A stretch of DNA of 64,000 nt from Enterobacter chuandaensis (GTDB lineage: Bacteria; Pseudomonadota; Gammaproteobacteria; Enterobacterales; Enterobacteriaceae): contig NZ_QZCS01000010.1 of NCBI RefSeq assembly GCF_003594915.1, positions 62,001 through 126,000 on the forward strand, in the 5' to 3' direction. The stretch's first letter is position 1. The number at the start of each line of letters is the position of its first letter. Positions 33,352-49,890 of the stretch are shown here, one piece after another. The position numbers were made by a program, and so were the translations under genes. Below the pieces are notes generated by a model. That model was not told where the DNA came from. It saw nothing but the letters and a program-made list of their open reading frames with translations, and ran no database searches.

Positions 33352-34038
33352 AATCTGATAGACCGTCCCGAAGAAAGGGGACAAGCCTGCCATTTTTAGC
33401 CTCTGTCGGCGATGACCTGGATCAATCGCCCTGGACGGCCTTTATCTATATGAATAAATACTCAGGATTACTGCAATTTCATTCACACCACCGGTGATTA
33501 CTTTTCCTTATGTTCTGATTGTTTTTTTCATTTATAGCGGCAACACTGAAAAACAGTGATTTTATGCGGGCTTGAATACATAACCAGATTATTGTTCTGC
33601 TATAAATCAGCATTTCAGCATGCTGCATCGATAATACCGCTTTCAGATAGTGAGTCAGATCACACTCCTTCACGGCTCCCCTGGCCTTTCGATGGTTATA
33701 AAAATAGTTAAATATCTTTTAAAAACAAATAGATACCATCTCTTTAGCACATATTTGTATAAATAAGATTGCCATTTGACCTGTGTACCAATTCCCGATA
33801 AGTTGGAAATCCGCTGGAAGCTTTCTGGATGAGCGGCCTGCTCATCATATTTATGCAGTAATTGAGATTCCCTCTGAAGCAAGTCCTCAAACTTGTTTAC
33901 CTGCGCGAAAGGATGAAAAAGAGGGCGAATGCGAGGTCCGCGTATGAAACGCAAACCCCGTCGCCATGCTCTTTCTGTGCCTGTGCGCCACGGTAAAGTT
34001 CAGTGGGAAGCCCGACGAGCCTGGGGAGGTTCACTGAT
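33352..34038 (+). promoter_or_regulatory. Long upstream region and leader of gltBD
   Basis: This 687-base gap has no convincing stand-alone gene except a small upstream ORF at 33944. It is AT-rich between about 33440 and 33780. A CRP-like site lies at 33649-33664. In E. coli gltBDF is controlled from a similarly long region by Lrp, IHF, CRP and ArgR; I could not place Lrp or IHF sites reliably. Strong Shine-Dalgarno GGGAGG at 34024-34029 precedes the gltB ATG. Confidence 0.6.
33649..33664 (+). promoter_or_regulatory. CRP-like operator upstream of gltB
   Basis: AGTGA-N6-TCACA matches nine of the ten conserved bases of the CRP consensus (TGTGA-N6-TCACA). E. coli gltBDF is known to respond to CRP. 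Binding here is inferred from sequence only. Confidence 0.5.
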
Positions 34039-39926
<5,888 letters not shown>

Positions 39927-39927
<1 letters not shown>

Positions 39928-39956
39928 AAAAACAGGCCCGATTGGGCCTGTTTTTT
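39927..39956. terminator. Bidirectional terminator between gltD and sspB
   Basis: AAAAAACAGGCCC pairs with GGGCCTGTTTTTT around GATT. The A and T flanks make it a terminator for both convergent operons; the arms reach into both stop codons. Confidence 0.93.
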
Positions 39957-40458
39957 ATTTCACGACGCGAAGAGCCGGACGGCCACCGCGCGGTGGCGGA
40001 TCGTCATCAGGATCGTTGTCGTCCTCACGATCGGGCTTGTCGCCATCAATTACAGACATTACCGTTTCGCTTTCGCTGGCGGTGATGCCTTCATCATCAT
40101 TCAGGCTGGCAACATCTTCATCGTATGCCGCTTCCGGCTCGAACATGGTACCCGCACCGTTTTCACGCGCGTAGATTGCCAGCACCGCAGCCAGTGGTAC
40201 GGAAACCTGACGCGGCACGCCGCCGAAACGCGCGTTAAAGCGCACTTCGTCGTTTGCCAGTTCCAGGTTGCCCACCGCACGCGGTGCAATGTTCAGTACG
40301 ATCTGTCCGTCACGCGCGTATTCCATCGGCACCAGCACGCCCGGCAACGTCACATCCACAACCAGGTGCGGCGTGAGCTGGTTATCCAGCAGCCATTCAT
40401 AGAAGGCGCGCAGCAGATACGGACGGCGTGGGGTAAGTTGTGACATTTCCACAGTCAT
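39955..40458 (-). CDS. sspB: SspB, ClpXP adaptor
   Basis: The 167-residue adaptor has a folded domain (about residues 5-115) that binds the ssrA tag and a flexible acidic linker. The C-terminal XB motif GGRPALRVVK docks to the ClpX N-domain. It delivers ssrA-tagged proteins and RseA fragments to ClpXP. The ATG at 40458 overlaps the sspA stop (TAATG). A GTG at 40452 would give MEMSQLT and the exact E. coli length of 165; both starts are plausible. Confidence 0.96.
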   Translation of the reverse strand: MTVEMSQLTPRRPYLLRAFYEWLLDNQLTPHLVVDVTLPGVLVPMEYARDGQIVLNIAPRAVGNLELANDEVRFNARFGGVPRQVSVPLAAVLAIYARENGAGTMFEPEAAYDEDVASLNDDEGITASESETVMSVIDGDKPDREDDNDPDDDPPPRGGRPALRVVK

Positions 40459-41096
40459 TAGCCTCGGCCGAGACGCATTTCACGTTCCGGTTCAGTTAAA
40501 GATGCCAGGAAAGAGTCGCGCTCAAATACGCGAGTCATGTAGCCTTTCAGCTCTTTCGCGCCTGGGCCGCTGAACTCTACGCCCAGGGTTGGCAGACGCC
40601 ACAGCAGCGGAGCCAGGTAGCAATCAACCAGGCTGAACTCATCGCTCAGGAAGAACGGTTTCTGACCAAACACAGGGGCAATTGCCAGCAGCTCTTCACG
40701 CAGTTGCTTACGCGCAGCGTCGGCTTCGGAAGCGGAGCCGCTGGTGATGACGTTCATCAGCGAGTACCAGTCTTTTTCGATACGCTGCATGTACAGGCGG
40801 CTTTCACCACGTGCAACAGGATAAACAGGCATCAGTGGCGGATGCGGGAAACGCTCATCCAGGTATTCCATAATGATACGGGATTCCCACAGGGTCAGCT
40901 CGCGATCCACCAGCGTCGGTACGCTTTGGCTCGGGTTGAGATCGATCAGATCCTGAGGCGGGTTATCCTTTTCCACATGCTCGATCTCAAAACTGACACC
41001 CTTCTCGGCCAGCACGATACGAACCTGATGGCTATAAATGTCAGTAGGACCAGAAAACAGCGTCATTACCGAACGTTTGTTGGCAGCGACAGCCAT
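40458..41096 (-). CDS. sspA: SspA, stringent starvation protein A
   Basis: This 212-residue glutathione-S-transferase-fold protein binds RNA polymerase with sigma-70 rather than glutathione. The surface-exposed Pro84-His85-Pro86 pocket needed for activity is present (ERFPHPPLMPVYP). In E. coli it is required for bacteriophage P1 late transcription and affects H-NS levels and acid tolerance. It is cotranscribed with sspB. TGGAGG precedes the ATG. Confidence 0.98.
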   Translation of the reverse strand: MAVAANKRSVMTLFSGPTDIYSHQVRIVLAEKGVSFEIEHVEKDNPPQDLIDLNPSQSVPTLVDRELTLWESRIIMEYLDERFPHPPLMPVYPVARGESRLYMQRIEKDWYSLMNVITSGSASEADAARKQLREELLAIAPVFGQKPFFLSDEFSLVDCYLAPLLWRLPTLGVEFSGPGAKELKGYMTRVFERDSFLASLTEPEREMRLGRG

Positions 41097-41404
41097 GAAA
41101 ACCTCCAGGTATATTCAGAATTTTTACTGCTACCAGCCCAACAGGGGCCAGCCAGATGTTGTATCGCCCATCCCAGAGAAGACACATTGTTCAAGAATCG
41201 AACAAAAAGCGAGTATTCACCGATATTTGGGCAGAAAATTGGATGATAGTTTACCAGATTTTGATGGCTTTGTGGTGAGGGGATTCTGGAAATGTGGAAA
41301 AATAGAAGATATATGAAATGTTACTGTGGATAACCTGCGCATTATCCATAAAAAAACCCGCCGAAGCGGGTTTTTCGCCAATCGTTCTGCGTAAGCAGAA
41401 TGGA
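41097..41404. other. sspA upstream region
   Basis: This 308-base gap holds the rpsI terminator at its right end (41351-41375) and the sspA promoter/leader at its left. An exact inverted repeat TTGTTC-N7-GAACAA lies at 41187-41205. No gene is seen. Confidence 0.6.
41351..41375 (-). terminator. Terminator of rplM-rpsI
   Basis: On the minus strand AAAAACCCGC pairs with GCGGGTTTTTT around a short TTCG-type loop and ends in a T run, 30 bases past the rpsI stop. Confidence 0.93.
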
Positions 41405-41800
<396 letters not shown>

Positions 41801-41812
41801 CTATAATCCCGA

Positions 41813-42328
<516 letters not shown>

Positions 42329-42404
42329 CTACCCCTTCGAATAGCACATGCCGACACATAGAAAGTTTCGGGAAAAAAACCTTCTCGTAACGTGGGGTCG
42401 CAAG

Positions 42405-42410
42405 ATTATA
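42405..42410 (-). promoter_or_regulatory. Likely -10 box of the rplM-rpsI promoter
   Basis: A perfect TATAAT on the minus strand, 164 bases before rplM. The -35 region at 17-base spacing is poor. The resulting transcript would have the long leader expected for L13 autoregulation. Confidence 0.5.
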
Positions 42411-42489
42411 GAGAAGTTGAGGTCAAAGATCGACCCTTAAATGTGATTTGGAATGGGTTTTTCGGGGGACGAGTTTGTGCGGTCTGATG

Positions 42490-42528
42490 CCCTCCCCCCC
42501 CAGCCCCTCTCCCACAGGGAGAGGGGGA
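42490..42528. repeat. GC-rich palindromic intergenic repeat
   Basis: A tract of C is followed by CCCCTCTCCC-ACA-GGGAGAGGGG, a perfect ten-pair stem at 42504-42526, just past the zapE stop. The same core recurs at 55994-56016. This resembles a dispersed palindromic repeat common in enteric genomes; it may also terminate zapE. Confidence 0.75.
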
Positions 42529-42530
42529 AT

Positions 42531-43655
42531 TTATGGCATATGTTCCAGCTTCAGGTATTCCTCGCTCTGCATCTCCTGCAGGCGCGAGAGGCAGCGCTGG
42601 AACTCAAACTTCAGCCGCTCGCCCTGGTAAATCTCATATAAAGGCACCTCGGCGCTGACCACCAGCTTGACGTGGCGCTCGTAAAACTCATCCACCAGCG
42701 CAATGAAGCGCCGCGCTTCACTTTCCATCAGCCGCGTCATCACCGGCACATCCAGCATCATCACGGTGTGAAACAGGCGCGAAAGCGCAATGTAGTCATG
42801 CTGGCTGCGGGCATCCACGCAGAGCGTCGCAAAAGAGACCGCCAGCGTTTGGTTTTCTACACCAAGGGTGGGCAACGGACGATGGTTAATCTCCAGCGTC
42901 GGTGCGTTTTCGCGTTTTGCACCCGCCAGCGCCAGCCAGAGTTTATCCATCTCGCGGGTGGTGTCGGCGTTTAACGGCGAAAGCCACAGGTGCGCCTGCG
43001 TTAACGTGCGCAGACGGTAATCAACACCCGCGTCGACATTCATGATGTCGCAGTGCTGCTTGATGGCATCGATGGCGGGCAGGAAGCGCGCCCGCTGCAG
43101 GCCGTTGCGATAGAGTTCATCTGGCGGGATATTCGACGTGGCAACGAGCGTGATCCCGCGGGCAAACAACGCCTTCATCAGGCCGCCTAACAGCATGGCG
43201 TCGGTGATATCAGAAACAAAAAACTCATCGAAGCAGAGCACGTCCGTTTCCGCCTTGAACCTGTCGGCCACAATCTCCAGCGGATCGCTTTTGCCCTGCA
43301 GCGCGGTTAGCTCCTCATGCACCCGCAGCATAAACCGATGGAAGTGCAGGCGCTGTTTACGCGCGCCCGGCAGGCTGAGATAAAAGAGATCCATCAGCCA
43401 GGTTTTTCCGCGCCCGACGCCGCCCCACATATATAAACCGTGCACCGGCGCGTGGGCCTGCGGTGCTTTTTTGCCGAGCAAGCGTCCAAATGCGGCCTTG
43501 AGCCCACCACTTTGTTCTATTTCATCGGGTTTTGCCGTGAGTTCCTGATAAATCGTCTCCAGACGGTTTACCGCCTCACGTTGAACGTCATCCGGTTGGT
43601 GCGTACCCTCGCTAAGGGCCAGTTGATATCGCGATGCAGGGGACAGGTTTTGCAT
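42531..43655 (-). CDS. zapE: ZapE, cell-division ATPase
   Basis: This 374-residue AFG1-like ATPase has Walker A GGVGRGKT near residue 78 and Walker B VLCFDEFFVSD near 138. E. coli ZapE (YhcM) joins the Z-ring late in constriction and is needed under low oxygen and at high temperature. One residue shorter than E. coli. It diverges from zapG, another division-associated gene, across a 189-base gap. Confidence 0.97.
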   Translation of the reverse strand: MQNLSPASRYQLALSEGTHQPDDVQREAVNRLETIYQELTAKPDEIEQSGGLKAAFGRLLGKKAPQAHAPVHGLYMWGGVGRGKTWLMDLFYLSLPGARKQRLHFHRFMLRVHEELTALQGKSDPLEIVADRFKAETDVLCFDEFFVSDITDAMLLGGLMKALFARGITLVATSNIPPDELYRNGLQRARFLPAIDAIKQHCDIMNVDAGVDYRLRTLTQAHLWLSPLNADTTREMDKLWLALAGAKRENAPTLEINHRPLPTLGVENQTLAVSFATLCVDARSQHDYIALSRLFHTVMMLDVPVMTRLMESEARRFIALVDEFYERHVKLVVSAEVPLYEIYQGERLKFEFQRCLSRLQEMQSEEYLKLEHMP

Positions 43656-43844
43656 AATCTTATTGTTATTCCTTCAATTAACGCTCACCGGCAGGCGTGA
43701 CTGGTGAAAAAAAGGCCGTTCTACACTACGCGATGATACGTCAGGATTCCACTTCTGCGGAAATAGCGGTTATAGTGGCATTATCAGGCACAGGCAGGAG
43801 CCGAGCCAACACCCTACGGAACAACAAGACAACGGGAGAAGTTC

Positions 43845-44243
43845 ATGACCTGGGAATATGCGCTAATCGGTTTAGTCGTCGGCATCGTGATCGGTGCTGT
43901 GGCCATGCGTTTCGGTAACCGCAAATTGCGTCAGCAGCAGTCACTGCAGTACGAACTGGAAAAGAATAAAGCAGAGCTGGAAGAGTATCGCGAAGAGCTG
44001 GTCAGCCACTTTGCCCGTAGCGCCGAGCTGCTGGACAACATGGCGACCGACTACCGTCAGCTGTATCAGCATATGGCGAAAAGCTCCAGCAGCCTGCTGC
44101 CGGAAATGACAGCGGAAACTAACCCGTTCCGTAACCGTCTGGCAGACTCAGAGGCCGGTAACGATCAGGCGCCGGTCCAGATGCCACGCGACTACTCTGA
44201 CGGCGCGTCCGGCCTGCTGCGCGGTGGCGCAAAACGCGATTAA
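43845..44243 (+). CDS. zapG: ZapG/YhcB, membrane-anchored envelope and division protein
   Basis: The 132-residue protein (DUF1043) has one N-terminal membrane helix (about residues 4-22, YALIGLVVGIVIGAVAM). A cytoplasmic coiled coil (about 30-75) and a disordered tail follow. In E. coli it interacts with division and elongasome components and affects envelope synthesis. The length is the same as in E. coli. A hairpin follows the stop. Confidence 0.96.
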   Translation: MTWEYALIGLVVGIVIGAVAMRFGNRKLRQQQSLQYELEKNKAELEEYREELVSHFARSAELLDNMATDYRQLYQHMAKSSSSLLPEMTAETNPFRNRLADSEAGNDQAPVQMPRDYSDGASGLLRGGAKRD

Positions 44244-44265
44244 TCGCACAACGTGAATATATTTT

Positions 44266-44288
44266 ACGGGCGCATCTCTTGCGCCCGT
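44266..44288 (+). terminator. Terminator after zapG
   Basis: ACGGGCGC pairs with GCGCCCGT around a seven-base loop, followed by a C/T-rich stretch, 23 bases past the zapG stop. Confidence 0.7.
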
Positions 44289-44413
44289 CCTTTCTTCCCG
44301 TCCCCAGCTATTATTTAGTCACACACCTCATTGTTCAGCGTTATAAAATTCAATAACATCATCATGATTGTGGGTCGTTCTTCTTTCATTCCAGGATACG
44401 AGAGTCAGCATCA

Positions 44414-45781
44414 ATGAAGAAAAAAAACCAGCTGTTGAGCGCTTTAGCGTTAAGTGTCGGGTTATCTCTCTCGGCATCCTACCCTGCCGGTGCGGCGCTG
44501 CCTTCGCAGGTGCCGGGACAGGCAGCCATTCCAAGCCTCGCGCCAATGCTGGAAAAAGTGTTGCCCGCGGTCGTGAGCGTTCAGGTAGAAGGCACGGCGG
44601 TGCAAAGCCAGCGCGTACCGGAAGAACTGAAAAAATATTTTGGCGATGAGTCCCCCAACCAGCAGGCTCAGCCTTTTGAAGGCCTGGGTTCTGGCGTCAT
44701 CATTGATGCGGCTAAAGGCTATATTCTGACCAACAATCATGTCATCAGCCAGGCCGATAAAATCAGCGTTCAGCTGAACGATGGCCGCGAATTTGACGCT
44801 AAACTGATTGGCGGCGATGACCAGAGCGACATTGCGCTGTTGCAGGTGCAGAACCCAAGCAACCTGACCCAGATTGCCATTGCGGATTCCGACAAACTGC
44901 GCGTCGGTGATTTTGCCGTTGCCGTGGGCAACCCCTTTGGTTTAGGGCAAACCGCCACCTCCGGCATTATCTCGGCGCTGGGGCGTAGCGGCCTGAATCT
45001 GGAAGGGCTGGAAAACTTCATCCAGACCGATGCCTCAATCAACCGCGGGAACTCCGGCGGAGCGTTACTCAACCTTAACGGCGAGCTGATCGGCATTAAC
45101 ACTGCGATTCTGGCGCCGGGCGGCGGCAGTGTTGGGATCGGCTTTGCTATCCCGAGCAATATGGCACAAACGCTGGCGCAGCAGCTTATCCAGTTCGGCG
45201 AAGTCAAGCGTGGGTTGTTGGGTATTAAAGGCATGGAGATGAGCGCGGATATCGCGAAAGCGTTCAATATCAACGTGCAACGCGGTGCGTTTGTCAGTGA
45301 AGTGCTGCCAAACTCCGGCTCGGCTAAAGCAGGCATCAAATCGGGCGATGTGATCGTCAGCCTTAACGACAAGCCGCTGAGCAGCTTTGCTGAGCTGCGT
45401 TCGCGTATCGCCACCACCGAACCGGGGGCCAAAGTGAAGCTGGGCCTGATCCGTGACGGTAAGCCGTTGAACGTCGAAGTAACGCTCGACAAGAGCACCT
45501 CGTCCTCAGCCAGTGCGGAGCTTATCGCCCCGGCGCTGCAGGGAGCAACGCTAAGCGACGGGCAGTTGAAAGACGGTACGAAAGGCATTCGCATCGACAC
45601 CGTCGAGAAGAGCAGCCCTGCCGCTCAGGCCGGATTGCATCAGGAAGATGTGATCATTGGCGTGAACCGCAATCGCGTGCAGTCCATTGCCGAACTGCGC
45701 AAGGTGCTGGAGAGTAAACCGGCGGTCATTGCCCTGCAGGTCATGCGTGGCAATGAGTCTATCTACATTCTGTTGCGCTAA
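44414..45781 (+). CDS. degQ: DegQ, periplasmic serine protease
   Basis: The 455-residue HtrA-family precursor has a signal peptide of about 27 residues (cleavage after AGA). The trypsin-like domain carries the triad His109, Asp139 and Ser214 (NRGNSGGALL), and two PDZ domains follow (about 260-350 and 365-455). DegQ degrades and chaperones misfolded envelope proteins. It lacks the long LA loop of DegP. degS, a paralogue with one PDZ, follows 92 bases downstream. Confidence 0.98.
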   Translation: MKKKNQLLSALALSVGLSLSASYPAGAALPSQVPGQAAIPSLAPMLEKVLPAVVSVQVEGTAVQSQRVPEELKKYFGDESPNQQAQPFEGLGSGVIIDAAKGYILTNNHVISQADKISVQLNDGREFDAKLIGGDDQSDIALLQVQNPSNLTQIAIADSDKLRVGDFAVAVGNPFGLGQTATSGIISALGRSGLNLEGLENFIQTDASINRGNSGGALLNLNGELIGINTAILAPGGGSVGIGFAIPSNMAQTLAQQLIQFGEVKRGLLGIKGMEMSADIAKAFNINVQRGAFVSEVLPNSGSAKAGIKSGDVIVSLNDKPLSSFAELRSRIATTEPGAKVKLGLIRDGKPLNVEVTLDKSTSSSASAELIAPALQGATLSDGQLKDGTKGIRIDTVEKSSPAAQAGLHQEDVIIGVNRNRVQSIAELRKVLESKPAVIALQVMRGNESIYILLR

Positions 45782-45793
45782 GCATTTGCGATC

Positions 45794-45823
45794 CCGGACA
45801 TCACCGCTGCGTGTGATGTCCGG
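45794..45823 (+). terminator. Hairpin between degQ and degS
   Basis: CCGGACATCAC pairs perfectly with GTGATGTCCGG around an eight-base loop. No T run follows, so it may act as a partial terminator or mRNA stabiliser. Confidence 0.6.
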
Positions 45824-45873
45824 ATAACTCATGTTATGCTGCAAATCGTTCCTTTTATCACGACACGCGCATC

Positions 45874-46941
45874 ATGCTTTTAAAGCTCTTACGTTCCATT
45901 GTCATTGGTTTGATTGTCGCTGGCCTGCTGCTGCTGGCGATGCCGTCTTTGCGTCAGTTTAATAAGCTGTCAGCACCCCAGTTCGACAGCACGGATGAAA
46001 CGCCAGCGACCTATAACCAGGCCGTTCGCCGCGCCGCCCCTGCCGTGGTTAACGTGTATAACCGCGGCCTCAATAGCTCAGCGCATAACCAGCTGGAGAT
46101 CCGCACCCTCGGTTCCGGGGTGATTATGGACGAGCGCGGCTACATTATTACGAACAAACACGTGATCAACGATGCCGACCAGATCATCGTCGCCCTGCAG
46201 GATGGCCGCGTGTTTGAGGCGTTGCTTGTAGGTTCAGACAGCCTGACCGACCTGGCCGTCCTGAAGATTAACGCCACAGGCGGCTTGCCGGTCATTCCGA
46301 TCAACCGTAAACGCACGCCTCATATTGGTGATGTCGTCCTGGCTATCGGTAACCCTTATAACCTCGGCCAGACGATTACCCAGGGGATTATCAGCGCAAC
46401 CGGCCGCATTGGCCTCAACCCGTCAGGGCGGCAGAACTTCCTGCAGACGGATGCGTCAATCAACCACGGTAACTCCGGTGGCGCGCTGGTCAACTCGTTG
46501 GGCGAACTGATGGGCATTAATACCCTCTCGTTCGATAAAAGTAACGACGGCGAGACGCCAGAAGGGATCGGTTTTGCTATTCCGTTCCAGCTGGCGACCA
46601 AGATTATGGATAAGCTGATCCGCGACGGACGCGTGATCCGCGGCTATATCGGTATCGGCGGGCGCGAAATTGCACCGATGCATACTCAGGGCGGCGGTAT
46701 CGATCAGATTCAGGGTATCGTGGTCAACGAGGTGGCACCGGGCGGTCCGGCGGCTAACGCGGGGATTCAGGTCAACGATGTCATTGTGTCGGTCAACGGC
46801 ACGCCAGCGGTCTCTGCGCTGGAGACGATGGACCAGGTGGCCGAAATTCGCCCTGGCTCTATCATCCCTGTTGAGGTCATGCGCAACGATAAGAAAATGA
46901 CGCTGCATGTGACGATTCAGGAATACCCGGCAACAAACTAA
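45874..46941 (+). CDS. degS: DegS, membrane-anchored site-1 protease of the sigma-E pathway
   Basis: This 355-residue protein has one N-terminal membrane anchor (about residues 5-25), a trypsin-like domain with His96, Asp126 and Ser201 (NHGNSGGAL) and a single PDZ domain (about 255-350). The PDZ senses C-termini of misfolded porins, releasing the protease to cut RseA and activate sigma-E. All catalytic positions equal E. coli. A bidirectional terminator separates it from mdh. Confidence 0.98.
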   Translation: MLLKLLRSIVIGLIVAGLLLLAMPSLRQFNKLSAPQFDSTDETPATYNQAVRRAAPAVVNVYNRGLNSSAHNQLEIRTLGSGVIMDERGYIITNKHVINDADQIIVALQDGRVFEALLVGSDSLTDLAVLKINATGGLPVIPINRKRTPHIGDVVLAIGNPYNLGQTITQGIISATGRIGLNPSGRQNFLQTDASINHGNSGGALVNSLGELMGINTLSFDKSNDGETPEGIGFAIPFQLATKIMDKLIRDGRVIRGYIGIGGREIAPMHTQGGGIDQIQGIVVNEVAPGGPAANAGIQVNDVIVSVNGTPAVSALETMDQVAEIRPGSIIPVEVMRNDKKMTLHVTIQEYPATN

Positions 46942-46949
46942 CAGCCATA

Positions 46950-46985
46950 AAAAAACCGAAGCCAGTAAGTGCTTCGGTTTTTTTT
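46950..46985. terminator. Bidirectional terminator between degS and mdh
   Basis: AAAAAACCGAAGC pairs with GCTTCGGTTTTTT around CAGTAAGT, with A and T flanks on both sides, between the convergent genes. Confidence 0.93.
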
Positions 46986-47000
46986 GCCCGGCGTTTCGTT

Positions 47001-47963
<963 letters not shown>

Positions 47964-48150
47964 TTAAGTATCTGTAAATCCGTTGCCGCGACCTTAAATC
48001 AGCATGTCTTTAATTACAATTTTCGAAGCTAAAGAATTTGAGGTCACACGACTTTATCTCTCACCAGAAAGCTATCTGATGACAGATGGCAACGAATTAA
48101 GAGGTGGTTACAATACACCCTGCCACGCCACCAAAACAACATCATTTTGA

Positions 48151-48165
48151 TAACATTTAATTTAC
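48151..48165 (-). promoter_or_regulatory. ArcA-type box upstream of mdh
   Basis: On the minus strand GTAAATTAAATGTTA matches 14 of 15 bases of the ArcA-P consensus GTTAATTAAATGTTA. It lies just upstream of the candidate -35 box of mdh, a known ArcA target in E. coli. Confidence 0.6.
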
Positions 48166-48272
48166 TTTTAAGCTTATTTGCATCGCGTGACCCAGGCATG
48201 TTTTCTGATAACGAAATCTGATAAAATCACTCCCTTTCATAACATTATTTCAGCCTGGCGCTGAGTAGATAA

Positions 48273-48310
48273 TTTGCATAAAAATTCATCCACATGCATA
48301 ATAATGTTGT
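48273..48310 (+). promoter_or_regulatory. argR promoter with overlapping ARG boxes
   Basis: TTGCAT (48274-48279) and CATAAT (48297-48302) have a 17-base spacer. The segment 48273-48290 fits the 18-base ARG box (WNTGAATWWWWATTCANW) with two mismatches, and a weaker box follows at about 48293. ArgR with arginine would cover the promoter, as in autorepressed E. coli argR. Confidence 0.75.
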
Positions 48311-48333
48311 TTCTATCGTCCTTTTCCGGGTGA

Positions 48334-48807
<474 letters not shown>

Positions 48808-49182
48808 TCCCCTCTCCCCGCGGTTCCGCTGCGGGGATCGTTCTGCTCTTACCCTGTTTTCCCTTCTATTCGTCTGCCTCTTGCTTTGACAAATAGTGCT
48901 TTTTACTGCCCATTAACATTCACACAGTGAATGCCAAATCAAAAAATCGCACAAAAAATCAAAATAGCATATCCATATGATTTTCTTAGACATAGCACCT
49001 CTGCGTGAACAAATAACAGCCAATTTTATGCAATTTGGTTATAAAAAAGAGCGTAGTTAACACGTAATAACAAAGGAAACCATTAGTCTGGTATTAATTT
49101 TTACCGTTATTAGTGTATACTTGATTTTGTGATGAGGGTCACGAAACAAGACCCCACTAAAAAATTCGACGAGGTAAGAATC
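48808..49182 (+). promoter_or_regulatory. argR-yhcN intergenic region
   Basis: This 375-base AT-rich gap holds a GC stem just after argR (CCCCGC with GCGGGG, 48816-48836), a possible weak terminator. A TATACT at 49116-49121 could be the -10 of yhcN, without a clear -35. AGGTAAG precedes the yhcN ATG. No other gene is visible. Confidence 0.45.
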
Positions 49183-49446
49183 ATGAAAATCAAAACTACT
49201 GTAGCGGCGCTGAGCGTCCTGTCTGTCCTGTCCTTCGGTGCTTTCGCGGCTGATGCTATTAATGCTGATCAGGCACAATCCCGTGAGGCAATCGGTACGG
49301 TTTCTGTCGGCGCTGTTGGCACGTCTCCAATGGACATGCATGAGATGCTGAACAAAAAAGCGGAAGAAAAAGGTGCGTCATCCTATCGCATCATCGAAGC
49401 GCGTTCCGGTGACCACTGGCACGCTACCGCTGAGCTGTACAAATAA
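49183..49446 (+). CDS. yhcN: YhcN, periplasmic DUF1471 stress protein
   Basis: The 87-residue precursor has a signal peptide of 22 residues (MKIKTTVAALSVLSVLSFGAFA). The mature YdgH/BhsA/McbA-fold (DUF1471) domain ends GDHWHATAELYK. E. coli YhcN responds to cytoplasmic acid and peroxide stress. I chose the ATG at 49183 on signal-peptide grounds. A paralogue follows 110 bases downstream. Confidence 0.95.
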   Translation: MKIKTTVAALSVLSVLSFGAFAADAINADQAQSREAIGTVSVGAVGTSPMDMHEMLNKKAEEKGASSYRIIEARSGDHWHATAELYK

Positions 49447-49556
49447 GTTTTAGTAATTACTGAAGACCTACATCTCCACTCAACGGCACCAGGCATAAAA
49501 ATAGCGGTTCAACCCTTCTCGCCGTTGAGCAAAAAACCTGTTCAGGAGTAAAGACT

Positions 49557-49823
49557 ATGAAAACCAAATTGATCATCGCAACCCTCGGTCTGGCATCTGT
49601 TCTCTCTTTCGGCGCAAGCGCAGCCGTACAGCAAGTAAATGCCGATCAGGCACAAAATCTGCAGCGTATGGGCAGCGTCTCCGTCACGTCTGTCACCGGC
49701 TCCCCGATGGACATTCGTCAGGAACTGGCCGCCAAAGCTGAGAAAGCGGGCGCCAGCAGCTATCGCGTCACCGAACTGAATCAGGGTGACCACTGGCATG
49801 CCACGGCTGAACTGTATAAATAA
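49557..49823 (+). CDS. Second YhcN-like DUF1471 periplasmic protein
   Basis: The 88-residue precursor has a 22-residue signal peptide (MKTKLIIATLGLASVLSFGASA) and the same DUF1471 fold. Both proteins share LSFGA, VNADQAQ-type, SPMD, KAEEKGASSYR-type and GDHWHATAELYK segments, so they are tandem duplicates that have diverged. E. coli K-12 has only yhcN here. AGGAG lies eight bases before the ATG. A strong terminator follows. Precise role unknown. Confidence 0.93.
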   Translation: MKTKLIIATLGLASVLSFGASAAVQQVNADQAQNLQRMGSVSVTSVTGSPMDIRQELAAKAEKAGASSYRVTELNQGDHWHATAELYK

Positions 49824-49851
49824 ACCCTCGTCGTATCTCATCATACGACTT

Positions 49852-49882
49852 GCCCCTGGCCTTCTGGTCAGGGGCTTTTTTT
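49852..49882 (+). terminator. Terminator after the yhcN pair
   Basis: GCCCCTG pairs with CAGGGGC around a ten-base loop, followed by seven T, 28 bases past the second yhcN stop. Confidence 0.92.
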
Positions 49883-49890
49883 GTGCTTAA

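Noticed and set aside
33479..33954. Minus-strand ORFs of 64 and 94 codons in the gltB upstream region
   Set aside because: AT-rich, no family features, no good start signals, and they lie across the expected gltB regulatory region.
34003..34038. GTG at 34003 as the gltB start
   Set aside because: It adds 12 residues, has a stop just upstream in frame and no good ribosome-binding site, whereas ATG 34039 has GGGAGG and gives the known 11-residue propeptide before the catalytic Cys.
42448..42641. Short plus-strand ORFs over the CCCTCTCCC repeat after zapE
   Set aside because: They are translations of a palindromic intergenic repeat and the antisense of the zapE 3' end.
49542..49844. 100-codon minus-strand ORF opposite the second yhcN copy
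   Set aside because: The plus-strand gene has a clear signal peptide, ribosome-binding site and conserved domain; the minus frame is its shadow.
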